DNA of 64,000 nt from Luzula sylvatica (GCA_946800325.1 OX326961.1:40989543-41053542); one strand, 5' to 3'. Shown: positions 35,555 through 48,800, numbered from the stretch's first letter. Notes: a model not told the origin generated them from the letters alone. Translations and numbers: made by a program.

Positions 35555-37268
35555 TCCTCAAAGCGTTAAAAATCTTGTTTAGAATCGAAAAACAAACTAT
35601 CTTAGTGTTTGTGAAATTTGGTGAAAAGTTAATGTACTAAAAGATACGATACAAAATGATCTTAAAAACACGTTATTTGAACTCGTCAAAGCGTTAAAAT
35701 CTTGTTTTGAATCTAAAAACAAACTATCTTAGTGTTTGTGAAATTTGGTGAAAAGTTATGTACTGAAAGATACGATACAAATGATCTAGAAACACGTTAT
35801 TTGAACTCCTCAAAGCGTTAAAAGCTTGTTTTGAATCGAAACACAAACTTTCTTAGTGTTTGTGAAATTTCGTTGAAAAGTTATGTAGTAAAAAGATACG
35901 ATACAAAGGATCTAAAAACACGTTATTTGAACTCCTCAAAACGTTAAAATCTTGTTTTGAATCGAAAAACAAACTTTCTTAGTGTTTGTGAAATTTGGTG
36001 ATAAGTTATGTAGTAAAAGATACGATACAAATGATCTTAAAACACGTTATTTGACCTCGTCAAAGCGTTAAAATCTTGTTTTGAATCGAAAAACAAACTT
36101 TCTTAGTGTTTGTGAAATTTTGGTGAAAAGTTATGTGGTAAAAGATACGGTACAAATGATCTAAAAACACGTTATTTGAACTCCTCAAAGCGTTAAAATC
36201 TTGTTTTGAATCGAAAAACAAACTATGTTAGTGTTTGTGAAATTTGGTGAAAAGTTATGTACCTAAAAGGTACGATACAAATGATCTAAAAACACGTTAT
36301 TTGAACTCCTCAAAGCGTTAAAAGCTTGTTTTGAATCGAAACTCAAACTTTCTTAGTGTTTGTGAAATTTCGTGAAAAGTTATGTAGTAAAAGATACGAT
36401 ACAAATGATCTAAAACATGTTATTTGAACTCCTCAAAGCGTTAAAATCTTGTTTTGAATCGAAAAAACAAACTTTCTTAGTGTTTGTGAAATTTGGTGAA
36501 AAGTTTATGTAGTAAAAGATACGATACAAAGGATCTAAAAACACGTTATTTGAACTCCTCAAAGCGTTAAAAATCTTGATTTGAATCGAAAAAACAAACT
36601 TTCTTAGTGTTTGTGAAATTTGGTGAAAGTTATGTGGTAAAAGATACGATACAAATGATCTAGAAACACGTTATTTGAACTCCTCAAAGCGTTAAAATCT
36701 TGTTTTGAATCGAAAAACAAACTATCTTAGTGTTTGTGAAATTTGGTGAAAAGTTATGTACTAAAAGATACGATACAAATGATCTAGAAACACGTTATTT
36801 GAACTCCTCAAAGCGTTAAAAGCTTGTTTTGAAATCGAAACACAACTTTCTTAGTGTTTGTGCAAATTTCGATGAAAAGTTATGTAGTAAAAGATACGAT
36901 ACAAAGGATCTAAAAACAGGTTATTTGAACTCCTCAAAGCGTTAAAATCTTGTTTTGAATCGAAAAAACAAACTTTCTTAGTGTTTGTGAAATTTGGAGA
37001 AAAGTTACGTAGTAAAAGATACGATACAAATGATCTTAAAACACGTTATTTGAACTACTCAAAGCGTTTAAAATCTTGTTTTGAATCGAAAAACAAACTT
37101 TCTTAGTGTTTGTGAAATTCGGTGAAAAGTTATGTAGTAAAAGATACGGTACAAATGATCTAAAAACACGTTATTTGAGCTCCTCAAAGCGTTAAAATCT
37201 TGTTTAGAATCGAAAAACAAACTATCTAAGTGTTTGTGAAATTTGGTGAAAAGTTATGTACTAAAAGA
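34655..37268. other. Suspected low-quality consensus patch
   Basis: About 28 single-base indels in 2.4 kb, mostly extra bases in or beside A/T runs, where the other 61 kb has almost none. They sum to +20 and are followed, 200 bp after the last one, by a 20-bp deletion at 37267. Net length over the three HOR copies (1617 + 1625 + 1589 = 4831) equals the clean expectation (1611 + 1611 + 1609 = 4831). That exact compensation is not expected from mutation and points to an unpolished inserted segment. Confidence 0.85.
35555..37179. repeat. Core HOR copy with indels, 1625 bp
   Basis: Normal m1-m13 order with intact m8, but about eighteen one-base indels (sixteen insertions, two deletions; net +14), for example 'gttaatg', 'cgttgaaa', 'gtacctaaa', 'agtttatg', 'tgtgcaaattt', 'tcgatgaaa'. 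One substitution accompanies them ('cttgatttg' near 36579). Confidence 0.9.
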
Positions 37269-38768
37269 AACACGTTATTTGAACTCGTCAAAGCGTTAAA
37301 ATCTTGTTTTGAATCTAAAAACAAACTATCTTAGTGTTTGTGAAATTTGGTGAAAAGTTATGTACTGAAAGATACGATACAAATGATCTAGAAACACGTT
37401 ATTTGAACTCCTCAAAGCGTTAAAAGCTTGTTTTGAATCGAAACACAAACTTTCTTAGTGTTTGTGAAATTTCGTGAAAAGTTATGTAGTAAAAGATACG
37501 ATACAAAGGATCTAAAAACACGTTATTTGAACTCCTCAAAACGTTAAAATCTTGTTTTGAATCGAAAAACAAACTTTCTTAGTGTTTGTGAAATTTGGTG
37601 ATAAGTTATGTAGTAAAAGATACGATACAAATGATCTTAAAACACGTTATTTGACCTCGTCAAAGCGTTAAAATCTTGTTTTGAATCGAAAAACAAACTT
37701 TCTTAGTGTTTGTGAAATTTGGTGAAAAGTTATGTGGTAAAAGATACGGTACAAATGATCTAAAAACACGTTATTTGAACTCCTCAAAGCGTTAAAATCT
37801 TGTTTTGAATCGAAAAACAAACTATGTTAGTGTTTGTGAAATTTGGTGAAAAGTTATGTACTAAAAGGTACGATACAAATGATCTAAAAACACGTTATTT
37901 GAACTCCTCAAAGCGTTAAAAGCTTGTTTTGAATCGAAACTCAAACTTTCTTAGTGTTTGTGAAATTTCGTGAAAAGTTATGTAGTAAAAGATACGATAC
38001 AAATGATCTAAAACATGTTATTTGAACTCCTCAAAGCGTTAAAATCTTGTTTTGAATCGAAAAACAAACTTTCTTAGTGTTTGTGAAATTTGGTGAAAAG
38101 TTATGTAGTAAAAGATACTACAAAGGATCTAAAAACACGTTATTTGAACTCCTCAAAGCGTTAAAATCTTGTTTAGAATCGAAAAACAAACTATCTTAGT
38201 GTTTGTGAAATTTGGTGAAAAGTTATGTGGTAAAAGATACGATACAAATGATCTAGAAACACGTTATTTGAACTCCTCAAAGCGTTAAAATCTTGTTTTG
38301 AATCGAAAAACAAACTATCTTAGTTTTTGTGAAATTTGGTGAAAAGTTATGTACTAAAAGATACGATACAAATGATCTAGAAACACGTTATTTGAACTCC
38401 TCAAAGCGTTAAAAGCTTGTTTTGAATCGAAACACAAACTTTCTTAGTGTTTGTGAAATTTCGTGAAAAGTTATGTAGTAAAAGATACGATACAAAGGAT
38501 CTAAAAACAGGTTATTTGAACTCCTCAAAGCGTTAAAATCTTGTTTTGAATCGAAAAACAAACTTTCTTAGTGTTTGTGACATTTGGAGAAAAGTTACGT
38601 AGTAAAAGATACGATACAAATGATCTTAAAACACGTTATTTGAACTACTCAAAGCGTTAAAATCTTGTTTTGAATCGAAAAACAAACTTTCTTAGTGTTT
38701 GTGAAATTCGGTGAAAAGTTATGTAGTAAAAGATACGGTACAAATGATCTAAAAACACGTTATTTGAG
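37180..38768. repeat. Core HOR copy, 1589 bp (20-bp deletion)
   Basis: m1 reads 'gtactaaaag' joined directly to 'aaacacg', losing 20 bp at about 37267. m1 also has A at 37228 ('atctaag'), shared with 41417. m8 has the 2-bp deletion. The m9 at 38149 carries m1-like bases in its first half ('gtttag', 'actatc') and normal m9 bases after. Private C at 38581 in m12. Confidence 0.9.
38149..38272. repeat. m9 with m1-like 5' half (conversion-like)
   Basis: A at pos 27 and A at pos 45 are m1 marks, while G81 and 'ctagaaac' are m9 marks. Monomers on both sides are in normal order, so the foreign stretch (at least pos 27-45) looks like a short non-reciprocal copy rather than a crossover. Confidence 0.8.
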
Positions 38769-39757
38769 CTCCTCAAAGCGTTAAAATCTTGTTTAGAATC
38801 GAAAAACAAACTATCTTAGTGTTTGTGAAATTTGGTGAAAAGTTATGTACTAAAAGGTACGATACAAATGATCTAAAAACATGTTATTTGAACTCCTCAA
38901 AGCGTTAAAAGCTTGTTTTGAATCGAAACTCAAACTTTCTTAGTGTTTGTGAAATTTCGTGAAAAGTTATGTAGTAAAAGATACGATACAAATGATCTAA
39001 AACATGTTATTTGAACTCCTCAAAGCGTTAAAATCTTGTTTTGAATCGAAAAACAAACTTTCTTAGTGTTTGTGAAATTTGGTGAAAAGTTATGTAGTAA
39101 AAGATACTACAAAGGATCTAAAAACACGTTATTTGAACTCCTCAAAGCGTTAAAATCTTGTTTTGAATCGAAAAACAAACTTTCTTAGTGTTTGTGAAAT
39201 TTGGTGAAAAGTTATGTGGTAAAAGATACGATACAAATGATCTAGAAACACGTTATTTGAACTCCTCAAAGCGTTAAAATCTTGTTTTGAATCGAAAAAC
39301 AAACTATCTTAGTTTTTGTGAAATTTGGTGAAAAGTTATGTACTAAAAGATACGATACAAATGATCTAGAAACACGTTATTTGAACTCCTCAAAGCGTTA
39401 AAAGCTTGTTTTGAATCGAAACACAAACTTTCTTAGTGTTTGTGAAATTTCGTGAAAAGTTATGTAGTAAAAGATACGATACAAAGGATCTAAAAACAGG
39501 ATATTTGAACTCCTCAAAGCGTTAAAATCTTGTTTTGAATCGAAAAACAAACTTTCTTAGTGTTTGTGAAATTTGGAGAAAAGTTACGTAGTAAAAGATA
39601 CGATACAAATGATCTTAAAACACGTTATTTGAACTACTCAAAGCGTTAAAATCTTGTTTTGAATCGAAAAACAAACTTTCTTAGTGTTTGTGAAATTCGG
39701 TGAAAAGTTATGTAGTAAAAGATACGGTACAAATGATCTAAAAACACGTTATTTGAG
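38769..39757. repeat. 8-monomer HOR variant, 989 bp (third of three)
   Basis: m1/m6 hybrid, m8 deletion, m10 'agtttttg', m11 'caggat', as at 19328 and 27128. Private T at 38882 ('acatg'). Confidence 0.94.
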
Positions 39758-41368
39758 CTCCTCAAAGCGTTAAAATCTTGTTTAGAATCGAAAAACAAAC
39801 TATCTTAGTGTTTGTGAAATTTGGTGAAAAGTTATGTACTAAAAGATACGATACAAATGATCTTAAAACACGTTATTTGAACTCGTCAAAGCGTTAAAAT
39901 CTTGTTTTGAATCTAAAAACAAACTATCTTAGTGTTTGTGAAATTTGGTGAAAAGTTATGTACTGAAAGATACGATACAAATGATCTAGAAACACGTTAT
40001 TTGAACTCCTCAAAGCGTTAAAAGCTTGTTTTGAATCGAAACACAAACTTTCTTAGTGTTTGTGAAATTTCGTGAAAAGTTATGTAGTAAAAGATACGAT
40101 ACAAAGGATCTAAAAACACGTTATTTGAACTCCTCAAAACGTTAAAATCTTGTTTTGAATCGAAAAACAAACTTTCTTAGTGTTTGTGAAATTTGGTGAT
40201 AAGTTATGTAGTAAAAGATACGATACAAATGATCTTAAAACACGTTATTTGACCTCGTCAAAGCGTTAAAATCTTGTTTTGAATCGAAAAACAAACTTTC
40301 TTAGTGTTTGTGAAATTTGGTGAAAAGTTATGTGGTAAAAGATACGGTACAAATGATCTAAAAACACGTTATTTGAACTCCTCAAAGCGTTAAAATCTTG
40401 TTTTGAATCGAAAAACAAACTATGTTAGTGTTTGTGAAATTTGGTGAAAAGTTATGTACTAAAAGGTACGATACAAATGATCTAAAAACACGTTATTTGA
40501 ACTCCTCAAAGCGTTAAAAGCTTGTTTTGAATCGAAACTCAAACTTTCTTAGTGTTTGTGAAATTTCGTGAAAAGTTATGTAGTAAAAGATACGATACAA
40601 ATGATCTAAAACATGTTATTTGAACTCCTCAAAGCGTTAAAATCTTGTTTTGAATCGAAAAACAAACTTTCTTAGTGTTTGTGAAATTTGGTGAAAAGTT
40701 ATGTAGTAAAAGATACGATACAAAGGATCTAAAAACACGTTATTTGAACTCCTCAAAGCGTTAAAATCTTGTTTTGAATCGAAAAACAAACTTTCTTAGT
40801 GTTTGTGAAATTTGGTGAAAAGTTATGTGGTAAAAGATACGATACAAATGATCTAGAAACACGTTATTTGAACTCCTCAAAGCGTTAAAATCTTGTTTTG
40901 AATCGAAAAACAAACTATCTTAGTGTTTGTGAAATTTGGTGAAAAGTTATGTACTAAAAGATACGATACAAATGATCTAGAAACACGTTATTTGAACTCC
41001 TCAAAGCGTTAAAAGCTTGTTTTGAATCGAAACACAAACTTTCTTAGTGTTTGTGAAATTTCGTGAAAAGTTATGTAGTAAAAGATACGATACAAAGGAT
41101 CTAAAAACAGGTTATTTGAACTCCTCAATGCGTTAAAATCTTGTTTTGAATCGAAAAACAAACTTTCTTAGTGTTTGTGAAATTTGGAGAAAAGTTACGT
41201 AGTAAAAGATACGATACAAATGATCTTAAAACACGTTATTTGAACTACTCAAAGCGTTAAAATCTTGTTTTGAATCGAAAAACAAACTTTCTTAGTGTTT
41301 GTGAAATTCGGTGAAAAGTTATGTAGTAAAAGATACGGTACAAATGATCTAAAAACACGTTATTTGAG
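39758..41368. repeat. Core HOR copy, 1611 bp
   Basis: Full m1-m13, intact m8. Private T at 41129 ('tcaatgcg', m12). Confidence 0.94.
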
Positions 41369-42977
41369 CTCCTCAAAGCGTTAAAATCTTGTTTAGAATC
41401 GAAAAACAAACTATCTAAGTGTTTGTGAAATTTGGTGAAAAGTTATGTACTAAAAGATACGATACAAATGATCTTAAAACACGTTATTTGAACTCGTCAA
41501 AGCGTTAAAATCTTGTTTTGAATCTAAAAACAAACTATCTTAGTGTTTGTGAAATTTGGTGAAAAGTTATGTACTGAAAGATACGATACAAATGATCTAG
41601 AAACACGTTATTTGAACTCCTCAAAGCGTTAAAAGCTTGTTTTGAATCGAAACACAAACTTTCTTAGTGTTTGTGAAATTTCGTGAAAAGTTATGTAGTA
41701 AAAGATACGATACAAAGGATCTAAAAACACGTTATTTGAACTCCTCAAAACGTTAAAATCTTGTTTTGAATCGAAAAACAAACTTTCTTAGTGTTTGTGA
41801 AATTTGGTGATAAGTTATGTAGTAAAAGATACGATACAAATGATCTTAAAACACGTTATTTGACCTCGTCAAAGCGTTAAAATCTTGTTTTGAATCGAAA
41901 AACAAACTTTCTTAGTGTTTGTGAAATTTGGTGAAAAGTTATGTGGTAAAAGATACGGTACAAATGATCTAAAAACACGTTATTTGAACTCCTCAAAGCG
42001 TTAAAATCTTGTTTTGAATCGAAAAACAAACTATGTTAGTGTTTGTGAAATTTGGTGAAAAGTTATGTACTAAAAGGTACGATACAAATGATCTAAAAAC
42101 ACGTTATTTGAACTCCTCAAAGCGTTAAAAGCTTGTTTTGAATCGAAACTCAAACTTTCTTAGTGTTTGTGAAATTTCGTGAAAAGTTATGTAGTAAAAG
42201 ATACGATACAAATGATCTAAAACATGTTATTTGAACTCCTCAAAGCGTTAAAATCTTGTTTTGAATCGAAAAACAAACTTTCTTAGTGTTTGTGAAATTT
42301 GGTGAAAAGTTATGTAGTAAAAGATACTACAAAGGATCTAAAAACACGTTATTTGAACTCCTCAAAGCGTTAAAATCTTGTTTTGAATCGAAAAACAAAC
42401 TTTCTTAGTGTTTGTGAAATTTGGTGAAAAGTTATGTGGTAAAAGATACGATACAAATGATCTAGAAACACGTTATTTGAACTCCTCAAAGCGTTAAAAT
42501 CTTGTTTTGAATCGAAAAACAAACTATCTTAGTGTTTGTGAAATTTGGTGAAAAGTTATGTACTAAAAGATACGATACAAATGATCTAGAAACACGTTAT
42601 TTGAACTCCTCAAAGCGTTAAAAGCTTGTTTTGAATCGAAACACAAACTTTCTTAGTGTTTGTGAAATTTCGTGAAAAGTTATGTAGTAAAAGATACGAT
42701 ACAAAGGATCTAAAAACAGGTTATTTGAACTCCTCAAAGCGTTAAAATCTTGTTTTGAATCGAAAAACAAACTTTCTTAGTGTTTGTGAAATTTGGAGAA
42801 AAGTTACGTAGTAAAAGATACGATACAAATGATCTTAAAACACGTTATTTGAACTACTCAAAGCGTTAAAATCTTGTTTTGAATCGAAAAACAAACTTTC
42901 TTAGTGTTTGTGAAATTCGGTGAAAAGTTATGTAGTAAAAGATACGGTACAAATGATCTAAAAACACGTTATTTGAG
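41369..42977. repeat. Core HOR copy, 1609 bp
   Basis: m8 deletion near 42327; m1 carries A at 41417, shared with 37228. Confidence 0.94.
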
Positions 42978-45083
42978 CTCCTCAAAGCGTTAAAATCTTG
43001 TTTAGAATCGAAAAACAAACTATCTTAGTGTTTGTGAAATTTGGTGAAAAGTTATGTACTAAAAGATACGATACAAATGATCTTAAAACACGTTATTTGA
43101 ACTCGTCAAAGCGTTAAAATCTTGTTTTGAATCTAAAAACAAACTATCTTAGTGTTTGTGAAATTTGGTGAAAAGTTATGTACTGAAAGATACGATACAA
43201 ATGATCTAGAAACACGTTATTTGAACTCCTCAAAGCGTTAAAAGCTTGTTTTGAATCGAAACACAAACTTTCTTAGTGTTTGTGAAATTTCGTGAAAAGT
43301 TATGTAGTAAAAGATACGATACAAAGGATCTAAAAACACGTTATTTTAACTCCTCAAAACGTTAAAATCTTGTTTTGAATCGAAAAACAAACTTTCTTAG
43401 TGTTTGTGAAATTTGGTGATAAGTTATGTAGTAAAAGATACGATACAAATGATCTTAAAACACGTTATTTGACCTCGTCAAAGCGTTAAAATCTTGTTTT
43501 GAATCGAAAAACAAACTTTCTTAGTGTTTGTGAAATTTGGTGAAAAGTTATGTGGTAAAAGATACGGTACAAATGATCTAAAAACACGTTATTTGAACTC
43601 CTCAAAGCGTTAAAATCTTGTTTTGAATCGAAAAACAAACTATGTTAGTGTTTGTGAAATTTGGTGAAAAGTTATGTACTAAAAGGTACGATACAAATGA
43701 TCTAAAAACACGTTATTTGAACTCCTCAAAGCGTTAAAAGCTTGTTTTGAATCGAAACTCAAACTTTCTTAGTGTTTGTGAAATTTCGTGAAAAGTTATG
43801 TAGTAAAAGATACGATACAAATGATCTAAAACATGTTATTTGAACTCCTCAAAGCGTTAAAATCTTGTTTTGAATCGAAAAACAAACTTTCTTAGTGTTT
43901 GTGAAATTTGGTGAAAAGTTATGTAGTAAAAGATACGATACAAAGGATCTAAAAACACGTTATTTGAACTCCTCAAAGCGTTAAAATCTTGTTTTGAATC
44001 GAAAAACAAACTTTCTTAGTGTTTGTGAAATTTGGTGAAAAGTTATGTGGTAAAAGATACGGTACAAATGATCTAAAAACACGTTATTTGAACTCCTCAA
44101 AGCGTTAAAATCTTGTTTTGAATCGAAAAACAAACTATGTTAGTGTTTGTGAAATTTGGTGAAAAGTTATGTACTAAAAGGTACGATACAAATGATCTAA
44201 AAACACGTTATTTGAACTCCTCAAAGCGTTAAAAGCTTGTTTTGAATCGAAACTCAAACTTTCTTAGTGTTTGTGAAATTTCGTGAAAAGTTATGTAGTA
44301 AAAGATACGATACAAATGATCTAAAACATGTTATTTGAACTCCTCAAAGCGTTAAAATCTTGTTTTGAATCGAAAAACAAACTTTCTTAGTGTTTGTGAA
44401 ATTTGGTGAAAAGTTATGTAGTAAAAGATACGATACAAAGGATCTAAAAACACGTTATTTGAACTCCTCAAAGCGTTAAAATCTTGTTTTGAATCGAAAA
44501 ACAAACTTTCTTAGTGTTTGTGAAATTTGGTGAAAAGTTATGTGGTAAAAGATACGATACAAATGATCTAGAAACACGTTATTTGAACTCCTCAAAGCGT
44601 TAAAATCTTGTTTTGAATCGAAAAACAAACTATCTTAGTGTTTGTGAAATTTGGTGAAAAGTTATGTACTAAAAGATACGATACAAATGATCTAGAAACA
44701 CGTTATTTGAACTCCTCAAAGCGTTAAAAGCTTGTTTTGAATCGAAACACAAACTTTCTTAGTGTTTGTGAAATTTCGTGAAAAGTTATGTAGTAAAAGA
44801 TACGATACAAAGGATCTAAAAACAGGTTATTTGAACTCCTCAAAGCGTTAAAATCTTGTTTTGAATCGAAAAACAAACTTTCTTAGTGTTTGTGAAATTT
44901 GGAGAAAAGTTACGTAGTAAAAGATACGATACAAATGATCTTAAAACACGTTATTTGAACTACTCAAAGCGTTAAAATCTTGTTTTGAATCGAAAAACAA
45001 ACTTTCTTAGTGTTTGTGAAATTCGGTGAAAAGTTATGTAGTAAAAGATACGGTACAAATGATCTAAAAACACGTTATTTGAG
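42978..45083. repeat. Expanded HOR copy, 17 monomers, 2106 bp
   Basis: m1-m8, then an m9/m5 hybrid with 'tggta' and 'cggta' (43969), m6, m7, m8, m9, m10-m13. The extra m5-like, m6, m7, m8 add 495 bp. m4 has T at 43347 ('attttaac'). Confidence 0.94.
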
Positions 45084-47189
45084 CTCCTCAAAGCGTTAAA
45101 ATCTTGTTTAGAATCGAAAAACAAACTATCTTAGTGTTTGTGAAATTTGGTGAAAAGTTATGTACTAAAAGATACGATACAAATGATCTTAAAACACGTT
45201 ATTTGAACTCGTCAAAGCGTTAAAATCTTGTTTTGAATCTAAAAACAAACTATCTTAGTGTTTGTGAAATTTGGTGAAAAGTTATGTACTGAAAGATACG
45301 ATACAAATGATCTAGAAACACGTTATTTGAACTCCTCAAAGCGTTAAAAGCTTGTTTTGAATCGAAACACAAACTTTCTTAGTGTTTGTGAAATTTCGTG
45401 AAAAGTTATGTAGTAAAAGATACGATACAAAGGATCTAAAAACACGTTATTTTAACTCCTCAAAACGTTAAAATCTTGTTTTGAATCGAAAAACAAACTT
45501 TCTTAGTGTTTGTGAAATTTGGTGATAAGTTATGTAGTAAAAGATACGATACAAATGATCTTAAAACACGTTATTTGACCTCGTCAAAGCGTTAAAATCT
45601 TGTTTTGAATCGAAAAACAAACTTTCTTAGTGTTTGTGAAATTTGGTGAAAAGTTATGTGGTAAAAGATACGGTACAAATGATCTAAAAACACGTTATTT
45701 GAACTCCTCAAAGCGTTAAAATCTTGTTTTGAATCGAAAAACAAACTATGTTAGTGTTTGTGAAATTTGGTGAAAAGTTATGTACTAAAAGGTACGATAC
45801 AAATGATCTAAAAACACGTTATTTGAACTCCTCAAAGCGTTAAAAGCTTGTTTTGAATCGAAACTCAAACTTTCTTAGTGTTTGTGAAATTTCGTGAAAA
45901 GTTATGTAGTAAAAGATACGATACAAATGATCTAAAACATGTTATTTGAACTCCTCAAAGCGTTAAAATCTTGTTTTGAATCGAAAAACAAACTTTCTTA
46001 GTGTTTGTGAAATTTGGTGAAAAGTTATGTAGTAAAAGATACGATACAAAGGATCTAAAAACACGTTATTTGAACTCCTCAAAGCGTTAAAATCTTGTTT
46101 TGAATCGAAAAACAAACTTTCTTAGTGTTTGTGAAATTTGGTGAAAAGTTATGTGGTAAAAGATACGGTACAAATGATCTAAAAACACGTTATTTGAACT
46201 CCTCAAAGCGTTAAAATCTTGTTTTGAATCGAAAAACAAACTATGTTAGTGTTTGTGAAATTTGGTGAAAAGTTATGTACTAAAAGGTACGATACAAATG
46301 ATCTAAAAACACGTTATTTGAACTCCTCAAAGCGTTAAAAGCTTGTTTTGAATCGAAACTCAAACTTTCTTAGTGTTTGTGAAATTTCGTGAAAAGTTAT
46401 GTAGTAAAAGATACGATACAAATGATCTAAAACATGTTATTTGAACTCCTCAAAGCGTTAAAATCTTGTTTTGAATCAAAAAACAAACTTTCTTAGTGTT
46501 TGTGAAATTTGGTGAAAAGTTATGTAGTAAAAGATACGATACAAAGGATCTAAAAACACGTTATTTGAACTCCTCAAAGCGTTAAAATCTTGTTTTGAAT
46601 CGAAAAACAAACTTTCTTAGTGTTTGTGAAATTTGGTGAAAAGTTATGTGGTAAAAGATACGATACAAATGATCTAGAAACACGTTATTTGAACTCCTCA
46701 AAGCGTTAAAATCTTGTTTTGAATCGAAAAACAAACTATCTTAGTGTTTGTGAAATTTGGTGAAAAGTTATGTACTAAAAGATACGATACAAATGATCTA
46801 GAAACACGTTATTTGAACTCCTCAAAGCGTTAAAAGCTTGTTTTGAATCGAAACACAAACTTTCTTAGTGTTTGTGAAATTTCGTGAAAAGTTATGTAGT
46901 AAAAGATACGATACAAAGGATCTAAAAACAGGTTATTTGAACTCCTCAAAGCGTTAAAATCTTGTTTTGAATCGAAAAACAAACTTTCTTAGTGTTTGTG
47001 AAATTTGGAGAAAAGTTACGTAGTAAAAGATACGATACAAATGATCTTAAAACACGTTATTTGAACTACTCAAAGCGTTAAAATCTTGTTTTGAATCGAA
47101 AAACAAACTTTCTTAGTGTTTGTGAAATTCGGTGAAAAGTTATGTAGTAAAAGATACGGTACAAATGATCTAAAAACACGTTATTTGAG
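45084..47189. repeat. Expanded HOR copy, 17 monomers, 2106 bp
   Basis: Same 17-monomer order as the preceding copy and the same private T in m4, 2106 bp on at 45453, so the two are a tandem duplicate. Private A at 46478 in the second m8. Confidence 0.94.
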
Positions 47190-48800
47190 CTCCTCAAAGC
47201 GTTAAAATCTTGTTTAGAATCGAAAAACAAACTATCTTAGTGTTTGTGAAATTTGGTGAAAAGTTATGTACTAAAAGATACGATACAAATGATCTTAAAA
47301 CACGTTATTTGAACTCGTCAAAGCGTTAAAATCTTGTTTTGAATCTAAAAACAAACTATCTTAGTGTTTGTGAAATTTGGTGAAAAGTTATGTACTGAAA
47401 GATACGATACAAATGATCTAGAAACACGTTATTTGAACTCCTCAAAGCGTTAAAAGCTTGTTTTGAATCGAAACACAAACTTTCTTAGTGTTTGTGAAAT
47501 TTCGTGAAAAGTTATGTAGTAAAAGATACGATACAAAGGATCTAAAAACACGTTATTTGAACTCCTCAAAACGTTAAAATCTTGTTTTGAATCGAAAAAC
47601 AAACTTTCTTAGTGTTTGTGAAATTTGGTGATAAGTTATGTAGTAAAAGATACGATACAAATGATCTTAAAACACGTTATTTGACCTCGTCAAAGCGTTA
47701 AAATCTTGTTTTGAATCGAAAAACAAACTTTCTTAGTGTTTGTGAAATTTGGTGAAAAGTTATGTGGTAAAAGATACGGTACAAATGATCTAAAAACACG
47801 TTATTTGAACTCCTCAAAGCGTTAAAATCTTGTTTTGAATCGAAAAACAAACTATGTTAGTGTTTGTGAAATTTGGTGAAAAGTTATGTACTAAAAGGTA
47901 CGATACAAATGATCTAAAAACACGTTATTTGAACTCCTCAAAGCGTTAAAAGCTTGTTTTGAATCGAAACTCAAACTTTCTTAGTGTTTGTGAAATTTCG
48001 TGAAAAGTTATGTAGTAAAAGATACGATACAAATGATCTAAAACATGTTATTTGAACTCCTCAAAGCGTTAAAATCTTGTTTTGAATCGAAAAACAAACT
48101 TTCTTAGTGTTTGTGAAATTTGGTGAAAAGTTATGTAGTAAAAGATACGATACAAAGGATCTAAAAACACGTTATTTGAACTCCTCAAAGCGTTAAAATC
48201 TTGTTTTGAATCGAAAAACAAACTTTCTTAGTGTTTGTGAAATTTGGTGAAAAGTTATGTGGTAAAAGATACGATACAAATGATCTAGAAACACGTTATT
48301 TGAACTCCTCAAAGCGTTAAAATCTTGTTTTGAATCGAAAAACAAACTATCTTAGTGTTTGTGAAATTTGGTGAAAAGTTATGTACTAAAAGATACGATA
48401 CAAATGATCTAGAAACACGTTATTTGAACTCCTCAAAGCGTTAAAAGCTTGTTTTGAATCGAAACACAAACTTTCTTAGTGTTTGTGAAATTTCGTGAAA
48501 AGTTATGTAGTAAAAGATACGATACAAAGGATCTAAAAACAGGTTATTTGAACTCCTCAAAGCGTTAAAATCTTGTTTTGAATCGAAAAACAAACTTTCT
48601 TAGTGTTTGTGAAATTTGGAGAAAAGTTACGTAGTAAAAGATACGATACAAATGATCTTAAAACACGTTATTTGAACTACTCAAAGCGTTAAAATCTTGT
48701 TTTGAATCGAAAAACAAACTTTCTTAGTGTTTGTGAAATTCGGTGAAAAGTTATGTAGTAAAAGATACGGTACAAATGATCTAAAAACACGTTATTTGAG
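47190..48800. repeat. Core HOR copy, 1611 bp
   Basis: Full m1-m13 with intact m8; no private change noticed. Confidence 0.94.

Noticed and set aside
37255..37290. The 20-bp deletion as a genuine new monomer variant
   Set aside because: It exactly cancels the +20 accumulated by the preceding indels and occurs only here, so a technical origin is more likely than mutation.
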